Numbered from the stretch's first letter, positions 27,284 through 36,610 are shown. The stretch: 64,000 nucleotides of DNA from Xylanibacter muris (GCF_013166605.1 NZ_JABKKF010000005.1:62001-126000), one strand, 5' to 3'. Numbers and translations: made by a program. The notes: generated by a model not told the origin, from the letters alone.

Positions 27284-28435
27284 ATGATGAAAATAACAGA
27301 TAGAATCAATTTCAAGGAGCCGAAGTATATGCTTCCGGCCATCCTGTACATTCCGCTATTGGTCGCATCGTATTTCATCTTCGACCTGTTCCATACCGAG
27401 ACGGCGAAGATTCCGGACAAGACACTCCAGACGACGGAGTTCCTGAACCCCGACCTGCCGGACGCCCAAATCAAGGGCGGCGACGGCATAGGGAGCAAAT
27501 ACGAGAACATGGCGAAATCGTGGGGTAAGATACAAGACTACTCCGCAGTGGATAATATAGAACGTGACGAACCCGATGACAACAAAGAAGAATATGAATC
27601 TCAATACACGCAGGACGATATCGCCCTGCTCGATGAACAACAACAGGAGAAAGCAATGGCAGCGCAAGTTGCCGATGCCAAGACACGCGAGCAAGAAGCC
27701 CTCGCGGAACTGGAAAAAGCCCTCGCCCAAGCGAGGCTGAGAGGACAGAACGAAGTAATGCCACCTGCTGAAACGGACAGTGCGGCATCGGCACAGATGC
27801 CTGCGGCGACCATAGGGGCCAAGGGCAAAATAGAGGAAGAGAGCCGGTCGGTAAAAGCTCCGTCCGATAACGAACCTCCCAGCGAGGTCGTGCGGAAGGT
27901 AAAGACAGCATCAGACTACTTCAATACGCTGGCAAAAGACGCCCACGAACCGAAGCTCATCAAGGCCATTATCGACGAGGATATCAAAGCGGTGGACGGC
28001 TCGCGCGTGCGATTGCGCCTGCTCGACGATGTGGAGATTAATGAGTGCGTGGTCAAGCGTGGCTCATATCTGTATGCCACCATGAGCGGTTTCTCGTCAG
28101 GGCGTGTGAAAGGGAACATTACCAGCATTCTCATCCACGACGAACTGGTAAAGGTCAGTCTGTCGCTTTATGACACGGACGGCATGGAGGGACTGTATGT
28201 GCCCAACAGCCAGTTCCGGGAAACGAGCAAGGATGTGGCGAGCGGTGCAGTGTCAGGCAATATGAACATGAATACCGGAAGCTACGGCAACAGCCTTACC
28301 CAATGGGGAATGCAGGCCGCCACAAACGCTTACCAGAAAACGAGCAACGCCATCGGCAAGGCTATCAAAAAGAACAAGGTAAAGCTGAAATACGGCACGT
28401 TCGTCTATTTGGTGAACGGACGTGAGAAACAGTAA
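27284..28435 (+). CDS. traM: TraM-family (VirB10-like) protein
   Basis: 383 residues. One membrane helix (about 17-37), a long charged and coiled-coil linker (about 85-205) and a C-terminal beta domain with GSRVRLRLLDDVEI and YATMSGFSSGRVKGNITSI, the conserved TraM core. VirB10-type proteins span both membranes and gate the channel. It lies between the two methyltransferase genes. Confidence 0.88.
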   Translation: MMKITDRINFKEPKYMLPAILYIPLLVASYFIFDLFHTETAKIPDKTLQTTEFLNPDLPDAQIKGGDGIGSKYENMAKSWGKIQDYSAVDNIERDEPDDNKEEYESQYTQDDIALLDEQQQEKAMAAQVADAKTREQEALAELEKALAQARLRGQNEVMPPAETDSAASAQMPAATIGAKGKIEEESRSVKAPSDNEPPSEVVRKVKTASDYFNTLAKDAHEPKLIKAIIDEDIKAVDGSRVRLRLLDDVEINECVVKRGSYLYATMSGFSSGRVKGNITSILIHDELVKVSLSLYDTDGMEGLYVPNSQFRETSKDVASGAVSGNMNMNTGSYGNSLTQWGMQAATNAYQKTSNAIGKAIKKNKVKLKYGTFVYLVNGREKQ

Positions 28436-28447
28436 AATACGAAAGCC

Positions 28448-29260
28448 ATGATAGAGACGGACAACCTATATAATATGGACTGCATAGAGGGTATGAAGCT
28501 CATGGCGGACGGCAGTGTCGATGCCGTGATAGCGGATTTGCCCTACGGTGTGCTGAACCGCAAGAACGGCTCGACCGGATGGGACAGGCAAATTCCTCTT
28601 GAACCGTTGTGGGAGCAGTATCGGCGCATTACGAAGCCCGGAAGCCCGATTATCCTGTTTGCGCAAGGCATTTTCTCCGCACGGCTCATGTTGTCGCAAC
28701 CCCGGATGTGGCGGTATAATCTTATATGGCGGAAAGACCGTGTGACGGGTCATCTGAACGCCAAGCGTATGCCGTTACGCCAGCACGAGGACATCATCGT
28801 GTTCTACGATCGGCAGCCGGTGTACCATCCGCAGATGACACCCTGCCCTCCGGAGCGGAGAAATCACGGACGGCGCAAAACGGGCAATGACTTTACGAAC
28901 CGCTGTTATGGCGAGATGAAATTAGTGCCGGTGCGTGTGGCGGATGACAAATATCCGACTTCGGTCATATCCATACCCAAAGAGCATCGGACGAGGGCAT
29001 TCTACCACCCGACACAGAAGCCGGTAGCACTGGTGGAGTACCTGATACGCACCTACACCAACGAGGGGGATGTGGTATTGGATAATTGTATCGGTTCGGG
29101 GACGACTGCCGTTGCCGCCATCCGCACGGGAAGGCATTACATCGGATTCGAGATCGAGCCGGCGTATTGCGAGATTGCCGGACAGCGGATTCAGGAAGAA
29201 TTGAAACGCAGAAACGGAACGAAAGAAGGGAATCGAGAAATAAATAACGGAAACCAATAA
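28448..29260 (+). CDS. DNA methyltransferase, N6/N4 beta-type
   Basis: 270 residues. The catalytic motif ADLPYGV comes first and the SAM motif DNCIGSGTTAVAA near residue 220, the permuted order of beta-class N4-cytosine/N6-adenine methylases. No restriction endonuclease is adjacent, so it is an orphan, most likely protective. It sits between traM and traN in the same operon, an unusual place for a methylase. Confidence 0.88.
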   Translation: MIETDNLYNMDCIEGMKLMADGSVDAVIADLPYGVLNRKNGSTGWDRQIPLEPLWEQYRRITKPGSPIILFAQGIFSARLMLSQPRMWRYNLIWRKDRVTGHLNAKRMPLRQHEDIIVFYDRQPVYHPQMTPCPPERRNHGRRKTGNDFTNRCYGEMKLVPVRVADDKYPTSVISIPKEHRTRAFYHPTQKPVALVEYLIRTYTNEGDVVLDNCIGSGTTAVAAIRTGRHYIGFEIEPAYCEIAGQRIQEELKRRNGTKEGNREINNGNQ

Positions 29261-29279
29261 AATCAACAATATCAATGAT

Positions 29280-30143
29280 ATGAATATGAAAGTAAACAAG
29301 AAAGGAGTCGTGGCTGCATTTTTTATAGCGACAGGGATGCTTGTCGCATACGACGCACAAGCGCAGCGCACTTACGAGGAAATGGAGCGTCTGACGGTCA
29401 ATGAACAGGTAACGACCGTTATTACGGCATCGGAGCCTATCCGCATGGTGGATATTTCCACCGATAAGGTAGCAGGCGACCAGCCGATAGAGAACATCAT
29501 CCGGCTGAAACCCAAGGAGACTGGACACGAGGACGGCGAAGTGCTGGCTGTCGTGACCATCGTGACGGAGCGATACCGCACGCAGTACGCGCTCATCTAC
29601 ACCACACGGATGAAAGAGGCGGTGACGGATAAGGAAATCCTGTTGCATGAACGGGATGCCTATAACAACCCGGCGGTCTCGATGTCCACTGCAGAGATGG
29701 TTCGTTTCGCAAGGCGTGTATGGAGTTCACCTGCGAAATTCCGCAACGTCGCCACCAAAGCGCACCGTATGGTGATGCGCCTGAATAATATCTATGCTGT
29801 CGGTGACTACTTCTTCATTGACTTCTCCATAGAGAACAAGACGAACATCCGGTTCGACATCGACGAGATACGAGTAAAGTTGGCGGACAAGAAGCTCGCC
29901 AAAGCAACCAACGCACAGACCATCGAACTGACGCCTGCCCTGGTATTGGAACATGGCAAGATGTTCCGGCATGGCTACCGCAATGTGATTGTGGTTAAGA
30001 AGATGACATTCCCGAACGACAAGCTGCTGACTATAGAAATGACGGAGCGGCAAATCAGCGGTCGCAATATCAGCCTGAACATAGACTATGAGGATGTGCT
30101 GTCCGCCGATTCGTTCAACACAACTTTATTGGAGGAGGAATGA
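29280..30143 (+). CDS. traN: TraN-family (DUF4138) protein
   Basis: 287 residues. A signal peptide ends DAQAQ (about 29), followed by the DUF4138 beta-rich domain (TASEPIRMVDISTDKV, NIIRLKP, NIYAVGDYFFIDFSIENKT). By topology and order it is the VirB9-like outer-membrane-associated partner of TraM. An ATG at 29286 is an alternative. Its stop overlaps the traO start by four bases (ATGA). Confidence 0.87.
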   Translation: MNMKVNKKGVVAAFFIATGMLVAYDAQAQRTYEEMERLTVNEQVTTVITASEPIRMVDISTDKVAGDQPIENIIRLKPKETGHEDGEVLAVVTIVTERYRTQYALIYTTRMKEAVTDKEILLHERDAYNNPAVSMSTAEMVRFARRVWSSPAKFRNVATKAHRMVMRLNNIYAVGDYFFIDFSIENKTNIRFDIDEIRVKLADKKLAKATNAQTIELTPALVLEHGKMFRHGYRNVIVVKKMTFPNDKLLTIEMTERQISGRNISLNIDYEDVLSADSFNTTLLEEE

Positions 30144-30652
30144 CGATGAAAAAGATGATGATACTGGTGCTTGCCTGCGTGTGTTTCGTTGTAAATGCGA
30201 ATGCCCAGCGCAACAGCGGTCGCCTCTCGCTTGGTGTGGGGCTGCTGTATGAGAACGGCATGGATGTGACGCTCGCCTACGAGCACGAAATGAACTACCG
30301 CCATGCGTGGGAGTTTTTTGCCAACGGCTATGTAAAATGGGCGGAATGCGGTTCTTGCGGCCATGTCTGCCCGGAATCCTTCTGGCGGAACTACCGTACC
30401 TACGGCTTCGGTGTGGCTTACAAGCCCTGTGTGGTGCGTGGGCGCAACCATTACGGCAATCTGCGTATTGGGGCTTCGGCAGGGAGCGACACGAAAAAAT
30501 TTCTGGCCGGTATTCATGTGGGCTATGAACACAACTATGTGCTGCGGTCGGGATGGACGCTGTACTGGCAGGTAAAGAGCGACATGATGATAAAGGGCGC
30601 GGATCTGCTGCGCACGGGTATCGTGTTAGGAGTGAAACTACCGATAAAATAA
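30140..30652 (+). CDS. traO: TraO-family exported protein
   Basis: 170 residues behind a strong GGAGGAGG. A signal peptide ends NANAQ (about 22). The mature part is a small beta-barrel-like domain (RLSLGVGLLYENGMDVTLAYE, YGFGVAYKP) ending in a hydrophobic beta strand, as in TraO of CTnDOT-type elements. Probably an outer-membrane component of the channel; the exact role is not known. Confidence 0.82.
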   Translation: MTMKKMMILVLACVCFVVNANAQRNSGRLSLGVGLLYENGMDVTLAYEHEMNYRHAWEFFANGYVKWAECGSCGHVCPESFWRNYRTYGFGVAYKPCVVRGRNHYGNLRIGASAGSDTKKFLAGIHVGYEHNYVLRSGWTLYWQVKSDMMIKGADLLRTGIVLGVKLPIK

Positions 30653-30669
30653 GAAAAACGAAATAAAGT

Positions 30670-31332
30670 ATGATGATACGGAAGATACATACGATGATAC
30701 TGGCAGTGACAGCGGTGCTGTGCGCTGCCTGCGACGCCCATATCGACGTGCCCGACACTGCTGTACGTCCGGGGCATGTCCTCTGTGAGGACGGTACGAC
30801 GATGCCTTACACGCAATATGAGCAATCGGGGAAACGGGCTATAGCGGTTGTCTTCGATACCGAACAGCGTGACGGTGCGGAAGGGAACGGCTATGCGGTT
30901 TACCTGTGGGAAATTGCTCCGGCGGCGTTTGCCGACAGTCTCGGCATCGAGCAGGGTACGTCGGCCGATATCAGGGCATACGATGGGAATACGAATACCT
31001 TTGCATTATACGACACACGCGAGACGGCTTCGCCTATGGCAGAAGCGGTCTTCGATTTGTGGCGATACGGACAAAGTGCATACGTCCCCTCGGTGGCACA
31101 GATGCGGTTGCTGTATGCCATCCGGGAAACGGTCAATCCAATCGTGACGAAGTGCGGCGGTGATCCGCTGCCACAGGTTACTGACGAGGACTGCTGGTAC
31201 TGGACATCGACGGAGGTCAAGGGGCAACAGACCGCCAAAGCGTGGCTCTACTCATTGGGCAGCGGCGCAATGCAGGAGACACCGAAGACACAGGCGCACC
31301 GGGTGCGGCCGATTATCACACTGAACAAGTAG
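30670..31332 (+). CDS. Putative lipoprotein of the tra operon
   Basis: 220 residues. The signal peptide has a clear lipobox (VLCAAC, Cys21). The mature part contains WYWTSTEVKGQQTAKAW, then RVRPI, as in DUF1566/FISUMP-type domains found in many Bacteroidetes lipoproteins. It sits between traO and the coupling ATPase. It may be surface exposed, with a role in mating contact or exclusion; that is inference. Confidence 0.65.
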   Translation: MMIRKIHTMILAVTAVLCAACDAHIDVPDTAVRPGHVLCEDGTTMPYTQYEQSGKRAIAVVFDTEQRDGAEGNGYAVYLWEIAPAAFADSLGIEQGTSADIRAYDGNTNTFALYDTRETASPMAEAVFDLWRYGQSAYVPSVAQMRLLYAIRETVNPIVTKCGGDPLPQVTDEDCWYWTSTEVKGQQTAKAWLYSLGSGAMQETPKTQAHRVRPIITLNK

Positions 31333-31359
31333 GAACGAAAAGCGGGAAAGGACAAAACA

Positions 31360-33546
31360 ATGGAAGAAAGCAAAGAGTTACAAGGGTTCTACAAGATATT
31401 TCGTGCGGTCATCTATATCTCCGTGTTATTGGAGTTCTTCGAGTATGCCATCGACCCGGCTATGCTTGATCACTGGGGCGGAATACTGACTGATATTCAC
31501 GGGCGCATTAAACGGTGGATGATATACAACGACGGCAATCTTGTGTACAGCAAGGTCGCCACGTTCCTGCTCATCTGTATTACCTGCATCGGAACACGCA
31601 ACAAGAAGCATTTGGAATTTGATGCACGCAGGCAGGTGTTATACCCGTTGGTAAGCGGACTTTTCCTGATCGTGCTGTCCGTATGGCTGTTCCATCATCC
31701 GATGGAAGCGAGGTTCTATACCTTGCCGCTCAATATCATTTTCTACATGGCTACCACGCTGGTCGGCGTGATATTGGTGCATATCGCACTGGATAATATC
31801 TCGAAGTTCATCAAGGAAGGGCTGGGCAAAGACCGCTTCAATTTCGAGAACGAGAGCTTTGAACAATGCGAGGAGAAAATAGAGAACGAATACAGCGTGA
31901 ATATACCGATGCGGTACTATTACAAAGGTAAATTCCGCAAGGGATGGATTTCGATAAGCAACTGTTTCAGGGGTACATGGGTGGTCGGAACTCCGGGTAG
32001 CGGCAAGACGTTCAGCATCATAGAACCGTTCATCCGACAGCATAGTGCCAAGGGTTTTGCGATGGTAGTCTATGATTACAAATTTCCGACACTGGCCACC
32101 AAATTATACTATCATTATAAGAAGAACCAGAAGCTCGGCAAAGTGCCCAAAGGGTGCAAGTTCAACATCATCAACTTCGTGGATGTAGAGTACAGCCGAC
32201 GGGTGAACCCGATTCAGGCGAAGTATATCAATAACCTCGCTGCTGCGAGTGAAACGGCGGAAACGTTGTTGGAATCCCTGCAAAAGGGCAAGAAAGAAGG
32301 TGGCGGCGGCAGCGACCAGTTTTTCCAGACTTCAGCGGTAAACTTCCTTGCTGCGTGCATCTATTTCTTCGTGAATTACGAACGTGAACCTTACGATGCC
32401 AACGGCAAGAAACTGTATGCGGAAAAACGGCAAGATCCGCAGACGAAATTCTGGAAGCCGACCGGCGTGGTGCGTGACCGTGAGGGTGGCAATATCGTGG
32501 AACCGGCCTACTGGCTGGGGAAATACTCGGATATGCCGCATATCCTGTCGTTCCTCAATGAGAGTTACCAGACCATCTTTGAGGTGTTGGAAACGGATAA
32601 TGAGGTTGCTCCTTTGCTCGGCCCGTTTCAAACCGCTTTGAAGAACAAGGCGATGGAGCAGCTCGAAGGTATGATAGGTACACTGCGTGTCTATACTTCA
32701 CGTTTGGCTACTAAGGAAAGCTATTGGGTGTTCCATCGTGACGGTGATGATTTCGACCTGAAAGTAAGCGACCCGAAGAATCCCAGCTATCTGCTGATAG
32801 CCAACGATCCGGAAATGGAGAGTATCATCGGTGCGCTGAACGCTTTGATTTTGAATCGACTTGTTACCCGTGTGAATACCGGTCAGGGAAAGAACATACC
32901 GGTAAGCATCATCGTGGATGAGCTGCCGACCTTGTATTTCCACAAGATAGACCGATTGATTGGTACGGCACGAAGCAACAAGGTCAGTGTAACACTCGGC
33001 TTTCAGGAATTGCCGCAACTTGAAGCGGACTACGGGAAGGTCGGAATGCAAAAAATCATCACGACGGTGGGCAACGTGGTAAGCGGTTCGGCTCGTGCGA
33101 AAGAAACGTTGGAATGGCTGTCGAATGACATCTTCGGTAAAGTGGTTCAGGTCAAAAAAGGTGTGACCATCGACCGGGATAAAACAAGCATCAACCTTAA
33201 TGAGAATATGGACTCCCTTGTTCCGGCCTCGAAAATTTCTGATATGGCGACGGGATGGATCTGCGGTCAGACAGCGCGAGACTTCACAAAGACGAAAACC
33301 GGCACGGGAGGCTCGATGAACATTCAGGAATCGGAAGAGTTCAAAACAACGAAGTTCTTTTGCAAGACCGACTTCGACATGAGGGAAATAAAGAAAGAAG
33401 AAGCCGGCTATGTACCCTTGCCGAAGTTCTATACATTCAAGTCGAGGGATGAACGGGAGCGCATCTTGTACAAGAATTTTGTGCAAGTCGGGCTGGATGT
33501 CAAAGAAATGATAAAGGATGTGCTGAACAAGCGCGGGGCTAAATAG
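31360..33546 (+). CDS. Type IV coupling protein (VirD4/TraG-like, MobC-type)
   Basis: 728 residues. Three to four N-terminal membrane helices (about 12-30, 66-80, 98-112, 122-142), Walker A GTPGSGKT at 210-217, and a Walker B-like IIVDELPTLYF near 525. FDLKVSDPKNPSYLLIANDP and QELPQLEADYGK are typical of Bacteroidetes coupling ATPases. It should bring the relaxase-DNA complex to the channel. It ends the main tra operon. Its usual neighbour, a MobB-type relaxase, is not present. Confidence 0.88.
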   Translation: MEESKELQGFYKIFRAVIYISVLLEFFEYAIDPAMLDHWGGILTDIHGRIKRWMIYNDGNLVYSKVATFLLICITCIGTRNKKHLEFDARRQVLYPLVSGLFLIVLSVWLFHHPMEARFYTLPLNIIFYMATTLVGVILVHIALDNISKFIKEGLGKDRFNFENESFEQCEEKIENEYSVNIPMRYYYKGKFRKGWISISNCFRGTWVVGTPGSGKTFSIIEPFIRQHSAKGFAMVVYDYKFPTLATKLYYHYKKNQKLGKVPKGCKFNIINFVDVEYSRRVNPIQAKYINNLAAASETAETLLESLQKGKKEGGGGSDQFFQTSAVNFLAACIYFFVNYEREPYDANGKKLYAEKRQDPQTKFWKPTGVVRDREGGNIVEPAYWLGKYSDMPHILSFLNESYQTIFEVLETDNEVAPLLGPFQTALKNKAMEQLEGMIGTLRVYTSRLATKESYWVFHRDGDDFDLKVSDPKNPSYLLIANDPEMESIIGALNALILNRLVTRVNTGQGKNIPVSIIVDELPTLYFHKIDRLIGTARSNKVSVTLGFQELPQLEADYGKVGMQKIITTVGNVVSGSARAKETLEWLSNDIFGKVVQVKKGVTIDRDKTSINLNENMDSLVPASKISDMATGWICGQTARDFTKTKTGTGGSMNIQESEEFKTTKFFCKTDFDMREIKKEEAGYVPLPKFYTFKSRDERERILYKNFVQVGLDVKEMIKDVLNKRGAK

Positions 33547-33581
33547 CGGTCGGATGCCGATACGAGTCGAATAAAAATGTG

Positions 33582-33622
33582 AAACACCTGCAATATCATC
33601 GTGAGTATTGCAGGTGTTTTTA
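33582..33622 (+). terminator. Terminator of the main tra operon
   Basis: A perfect 14-bp stem (AAACACCTGCAATA, 33582-33595, and its complement, 33606-33619) with a 10-nt loop and a T-rich 3' side, 35 bases after the coupling-protein stop. Confidence 0.92.
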
Positions 33623-33665
33623 TAACTTCAATCCATTCTAAAAAGGCTTTCGGACAAAAAAATGG

Positions 33666-33741
33666 TTCTTGCGGCCTTTTGAAAAGTATTTGATAAACAA
33701 TAATTTATAATCTTGCGGCCAAAAAAACAATTCTTGCGGCC
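33666..33741. repeat. Three TCTTGCGGCC direct repeats
   Basis: TTCTTGCGGCC at 33666-33676 and 33731-33741, and TCTTGCGGCC at 33711-33720. The outer copies are each preceded by a run of seven A. They lie between the tra terminator and the 3' end of the DUF1016 cassette. Confidence 0.6.
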
Positions 33742-33742
33742 C

Positions 33743-33958
33743 CTAAACAAACGATGGGAAATCAGCTGTTTTTGTATAGCGAGTATATTTTCCTGCACCT
33801 TCTTTCTGTATAATCCCTACATCTTCCATTTTTGAGATAAGTATCCTGATCTGTTTTTCGGATAATATATCTGCAAATACCTCTTTGAGCATAGAACGGC
33901 TGATAAAACCGTGTTTACGGAAGCTGTCAGATACCATTTTAAGGTGGTTCATATTCAA
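33743..33958 (-). CDS. Small winged-helix protein beside the DUF1016 nuclease
   Basis: 71 residues with a predicted winged helix (SRSMLKEVFADILSEKQIRILISKMEDVGII). It begins 18 bases after the nuclease stop on the same strand and likely shares its message. It could be a regulator or partner of the nuclease; there is no specific family match. Confidence 0.6.
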   Translation of the reverse strand: MNMNHLKMVSDSFRKHGFISRSMLKEVFADILSEKQIRILISKMEDVGIIQKEGAGKYTRYTKTADFPSFV

Positions 33959-33976
33959 TCCTTTTCTGAATAAATC

Positions 33977-35131
33977 TTATTTGCCTTCCTTCTGTTTCTG
34001 GATGTTCAACTGGGTTTCCAACTGTTTGATTTTTTGCTGTAGCTGTTCTACACTCGGCAGTTCACGTTCTATATTTGCAATCTGCACATTATTATATGTA
34101 GCTACGCCAATGGGGGTTGATAATCCTTTGAAACTATATCGCACTTCGGTCTGTTTCATGTCGCTACAAATAAGAATGCCTATCGTAGGATTATCATGTT
34201 CTCCGCACAAAATATCATTTACTGCATTGACATAGAAATTCAGTTTTCCGGCAAATTCGGGTTCAAACCTTACTGCTTTCAACTCTACGACAACATAGCA
34301 GTGTAAGCGTACATGATAGAATAACATATCAATTCTTCGACTTACCCCATCTATGATGATTTCTTTCTGTCGTCCAATGAATGCGAATCCACTGCCGAGC
34401 TCCAACAGAAAACGAGAAATATGCTGTTCCAAAGCCATTTCAAGATTTAGTTCCGTATAGTCCGGCGGTAATTCTACAAAACCAAAGTCGTAATTCTCTT
34501 TTGTTATTTCTTGTGCAAGTTCAGCCTGCGCCATAGGTAATTGCTCCTCAAAGTTGCTGATTGCACCACCTTGCTTATCATACAAGCCTGCTTTCAAATA
34601 ACGCTGAAGTACGACACGTTTCCAACCGTCTTGAATAGTCTTTTTGATATAGAACACGGCTTCCGGTAATGTGTTCGTAAGTCTGACAATATCCAAATGA
34701 TGCCCCCAAGGTATCAATCCGAACAGTTCAGGAAAAGGTAATGTCGATGCTGTATTTGGGTGAAAATCAAAATTATACATTTCTTGTACGCTGCGTACAA
34801 GTTTTTCATCCTGACATTTCTCTGCATAAAAAGAATACCACCGTTTCATAGCCCATAGATTGTCCGCACTTAATCCCTTACTGTCAGGGAATTCTGCCTG
34901 CAAGTCAAGGCTAACTTGTTCAACGACACCGCTTCCCCAACGCTCTTCGGCTTTGCGCGTCACAAGCTCGCCTCCCATATTCCAATACCATTTCAACTTT
35001 TCAATATTGGTTTTTAATACAGCATTGGTCTGTGCAATACGGTATGACTGCTTTAAGTCTTCTACCCAAACTGCATATTCGGCATCACAACTTATATCGT
35101 GGCTACTTATTATTATCGGCTTTTCTTCCAT
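33977..35131 (-). CDS. DUF1016 PD-(D/E)xK nuclease (YhcG family)
   Basis: 384 residues. The DUF1016 N-terminal helical domain (about 15-170, LKWYWNMGGELVTRKAEERWG) is followed by a PD-(D/E)xK core near 265-285 with Asp in RRIDMLFYH and VVVELKA. A C-terminal coiled coil (PSVEQLQQKIKQLETQLNIQ) follows. Relatives are carried on mobile DNA and implicated in DNA processing or defence. A minus-strand -7 box (35149-35156) precedes it, so it forms its own transcription unit with the small HTH gene, independent of tra. Confidence 0.85.
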   Translation of the reverse strand: MEEKPIIISSHDISCDAEYAVWVEDLKQSYRIAQTNAVLKTNIEKLKWYWNMGGELVTRKAEERWGSGVVEQVSLDLQAEFPDSKGLSADNLWAMKRWYSFYAEKCQDEKLVRSVQEMYNFDFHPNTASTLPFPELFGLIPWGHHLDIVRLTNTLPEAVFYIKKTIQDGWKRVVLQRYLKAGLYDKQGGAISNFEEQLPMAQAELAQEITKENYDFGFVELPPDYTELNLEMALEQHISRFLLELGSGFAFIGRQKEIIIDGVSRRIDMLFYHVRLHCYVVVELKAVRFEPEFAGKLNFYVNAVNDILCGEHDNPTIGILICSDMKQTEVRYSFKGLSTPIGVATYNNVQIANIERELPSVEQLQQKIKQLETQLNIQKQKEGK

Positions 35132-35148
35132 TTACTTATTTTTGAATG

Positions 35149-35156
35149 CAAAGGTA
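35149..35156 (-). promoter_or_regulatory. -7 promoter box of the nuclease cassette
   Basis: TACCTTTG on the minus strand, 17 bases before the DUF1016 ATG. The rest of the 303-bp gap 35132-35434 shows only the terminator at 35381-35415. Confidence 0.5.
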
Positions 35157-35380
35157 CTAAAAAAAGCATGAAACAGATCTGTACTTCGCTACGGAATTGA
35201 TGCCGTATTATTAAGTTTCTTCGGATCGTATTGATGTGTGCTCTATTTTTATAAATGCTGATATGATGTTGGTTTCAGAATAACCGTATTTCAAAATAGA
35301 ACGAAGCATTTGTAGTAGATTGGTGCTGAACCATAGTGATATAAAAGGATATTGCAGCTTGGACATATCCATGCGTACAT

Positions 35381-35415
35381 GAAAACACTGTCCACATGAA
35401 GATGCGGGCAGTGTT
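35381..35415 (-). terminator. Terminator of the 36.4-35.4 kb minus-strand operon
   Basis: On the minus strand AACACTGCCC pairs with GGACAGTGTT (ten pairs, one G-U) around a 12-nt loop, then TTTC. It starts 20 bases after the stop of the gene at 35435. Confidence 0.75.
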
Positions 35416-35434
35416 CATTTGTTCATCTGTTTGC

Positions 35435-35809
35435 TTAGGCTCGTTTGCCACTTACCAATACGGCAAGCTGTTGATGACAGAAATTGTCGTATTCTTCTTT
35501 ATCCGTACCGCTTTCGATGGCACGGTCGATAACATCGCCCAACTCGTCGAAGCAGACTTCCTCATTGACACACTCCGAGCTTGCGCCTTTCAGTAGATAC
35601 ACTTCGTAATAATCGGAACCGTTGAGTGCGATAATGACATATCCGGTATGAAGCCGTCCGTTCACTTCAAGCCGCAATGCCGGCAGGTCTTTGAATACGG
35701 TGGCAACAAACTCCGTAACACCCCACGACATGAAAACGGGCATAGGTGTCATTGAAACTAACTGCATTTTGATGGTCTGTGCGATTTGCATTACATACTC
35801 TTTGTCCAT
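35435..35809 (-). CDS. Hypothetical small acidic protein of the ICE
   Basis: 124 residues with no membrane segment. The order is a helical start, a central beta pattern (ALRLEVNGRLHTGYVIIALNGSDYYEVYLL) and an acidic helical end (EEVCFDELGDVIDRAIESG). The size and makeup recall small single-domain accessory proteins common in Bacteroidetes ICEs. Function is unknown. It is the last gene of a three-gene minus-strand operon. Confidence 0.65.
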   Translation of the reverse strand: MDKEYVMQIAQTIKMQLVSMTPMPVFMSWGVTEFVATVFKDLPALRLEVNGRLHTGYVIIALNGSDYYEVYLLKGASSECVNEEVCFDELGDVIDRAIESGTDKEEYDNFCHQQLAVLVSGKRA

Positions 35810-35843
35810 AACTTTTAATTTTAGATGATTATTATTGATTTAT

Positions 35844-36116
35844 TTAGTCGAACCATTCGGGATTGTCTTGCTTCAGTTCGGCAATCAGTTCCTCGTCCGG
35901 CAAATTGAGGGTGTTTTTGTCCGTGAAGAAAAAAATCTCATCGTAAAGCTGTTCGGCTTCCTTGCTGGCAAAACCTTCGTTTTCGTCCTCGAAGCTACCC
36001 GGATGAAGGGCATCGAGCAGGACGGTCGAACCGATAAGCAATTTTTCGCCCTCGTTGGATTCCACCACACGGCAGGTATATGTGATGCCGTTAAATTGTA
36101 CTTTCTGTGTTTTCAT
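35844..36116 (-). CDS. Hypothetical small acidic protein
   Basis: 90 residues, strongly acidic, beta-rich N-terminus (VQFNGITYTCRVVES) and a helical C-terminus (LPDEELIAELKQDNPEWFD). It starts 6 bases after the previous gene of the operon. The small size and negative charge would suit a DNA-mimic or anti-restriction role, but no known family is recognised. Confidence 0.65.
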   Translation of the reverse strand: MKTQKVQFNGITYTCRVVESNEGEKLLIGSTVLLDALHPGSFEDENEGFASKEAEQLYDEIFFFTDKNTLNLPDEELIAELKQDNPEWFD

Positions 36117-36122
36117 ACGCTG

Positions 36123-36398
36123 TTATCTTAAAGGGATATTCCGTCCGTTCTCATTGAGGTATTCCATGATGTGTTTCGCTTCCTCGTGCGATGCACGGTT
36201 ACGGTCGTCATATCGCCGTGTCTCGTCTGCCATGACCACGATACACTCCTTGATAAGCCGGTAAAGGCTCTGCTGCAGTGTGGGGTGCATATCGGGGATA
36301 GCGGCAGCAAACCGTTTGGGGTTGAAGCTGAAACTGTTTACCGCCAGTTCCCACTCTTTGGCGAGTTTGTACTCCTTGCTTCCTTTGATGTTGTCCAT
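36123..36398 (-). CDS. Hypothetical small protein, first gene after leader A
   Basis: 91 residues from the ATG at 36398 (MDNIKGSKEYKLAKEWELAV); the open frame extends to 36443 but would run into the conserved leader. Helical; no recognised domain. The ATG is preceded by the AT-rich end common to the leaders of parB and ssb. First gene of the operon 36398-35435. Confidence 0.65.
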   Translation of the reverse strand: MDNIKGSKEYKLAKEWELAVNSFSFNPKRFAAAIPDMHPTLQQSLYRLIKECIVVMADETRRYDDRNRASHEEAKHIMEYLNENGRNIPLR

Positions 36399-36610
36399 TG
36401 TCTTGAATTTTAATGATTTGTTTTTCTTCCCTTTGTTCGGCATCCCTTTGTCGGAGCCGTTCGGGTTTTACGATGCGTTCAAGAGACTGACGAAGAAGCC
36501 CTTTCCGACGCTTTTTCCGGAAAATTACGCTTACGCAGAAAGGAAGAATTTTTCGAGAAATGCACTTCAAAGCGTCGGAATCAGGCGCGGCAGTCCACCT
36601 TTGCATCCTA
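36399..36610 (-). promoter_or_regulatory. Repeated structured leader, copy A
   Basis: About 190 bp highly similar to leaders B (parB) and C (ssb). On the plus strand: a box GTTTTTCTTCCCTTTGTTCG (36420-36439), a long-range stem TTCCGACGCTTT (36503-36514) with AAAGCGTCGGAA (36569-36580), 12 perfect pairs, enclosing a hairpin GAAG-A-ATTT...AAAT-GCA-CTTC (36543-36568), then CACCTTTGCATCC. The gene read from it is on the minus strand. The rest of the gap to 36830 has a CGGCTCGT/ACGAGCCG hairpin (36693-36713) and the parB terminator. Confidence 0.6.

Noticed and set aside
33666..33741. CRISPR array
   Set aside because: Only three 10-11 bp repeats with unequal spacing and no cas genes.
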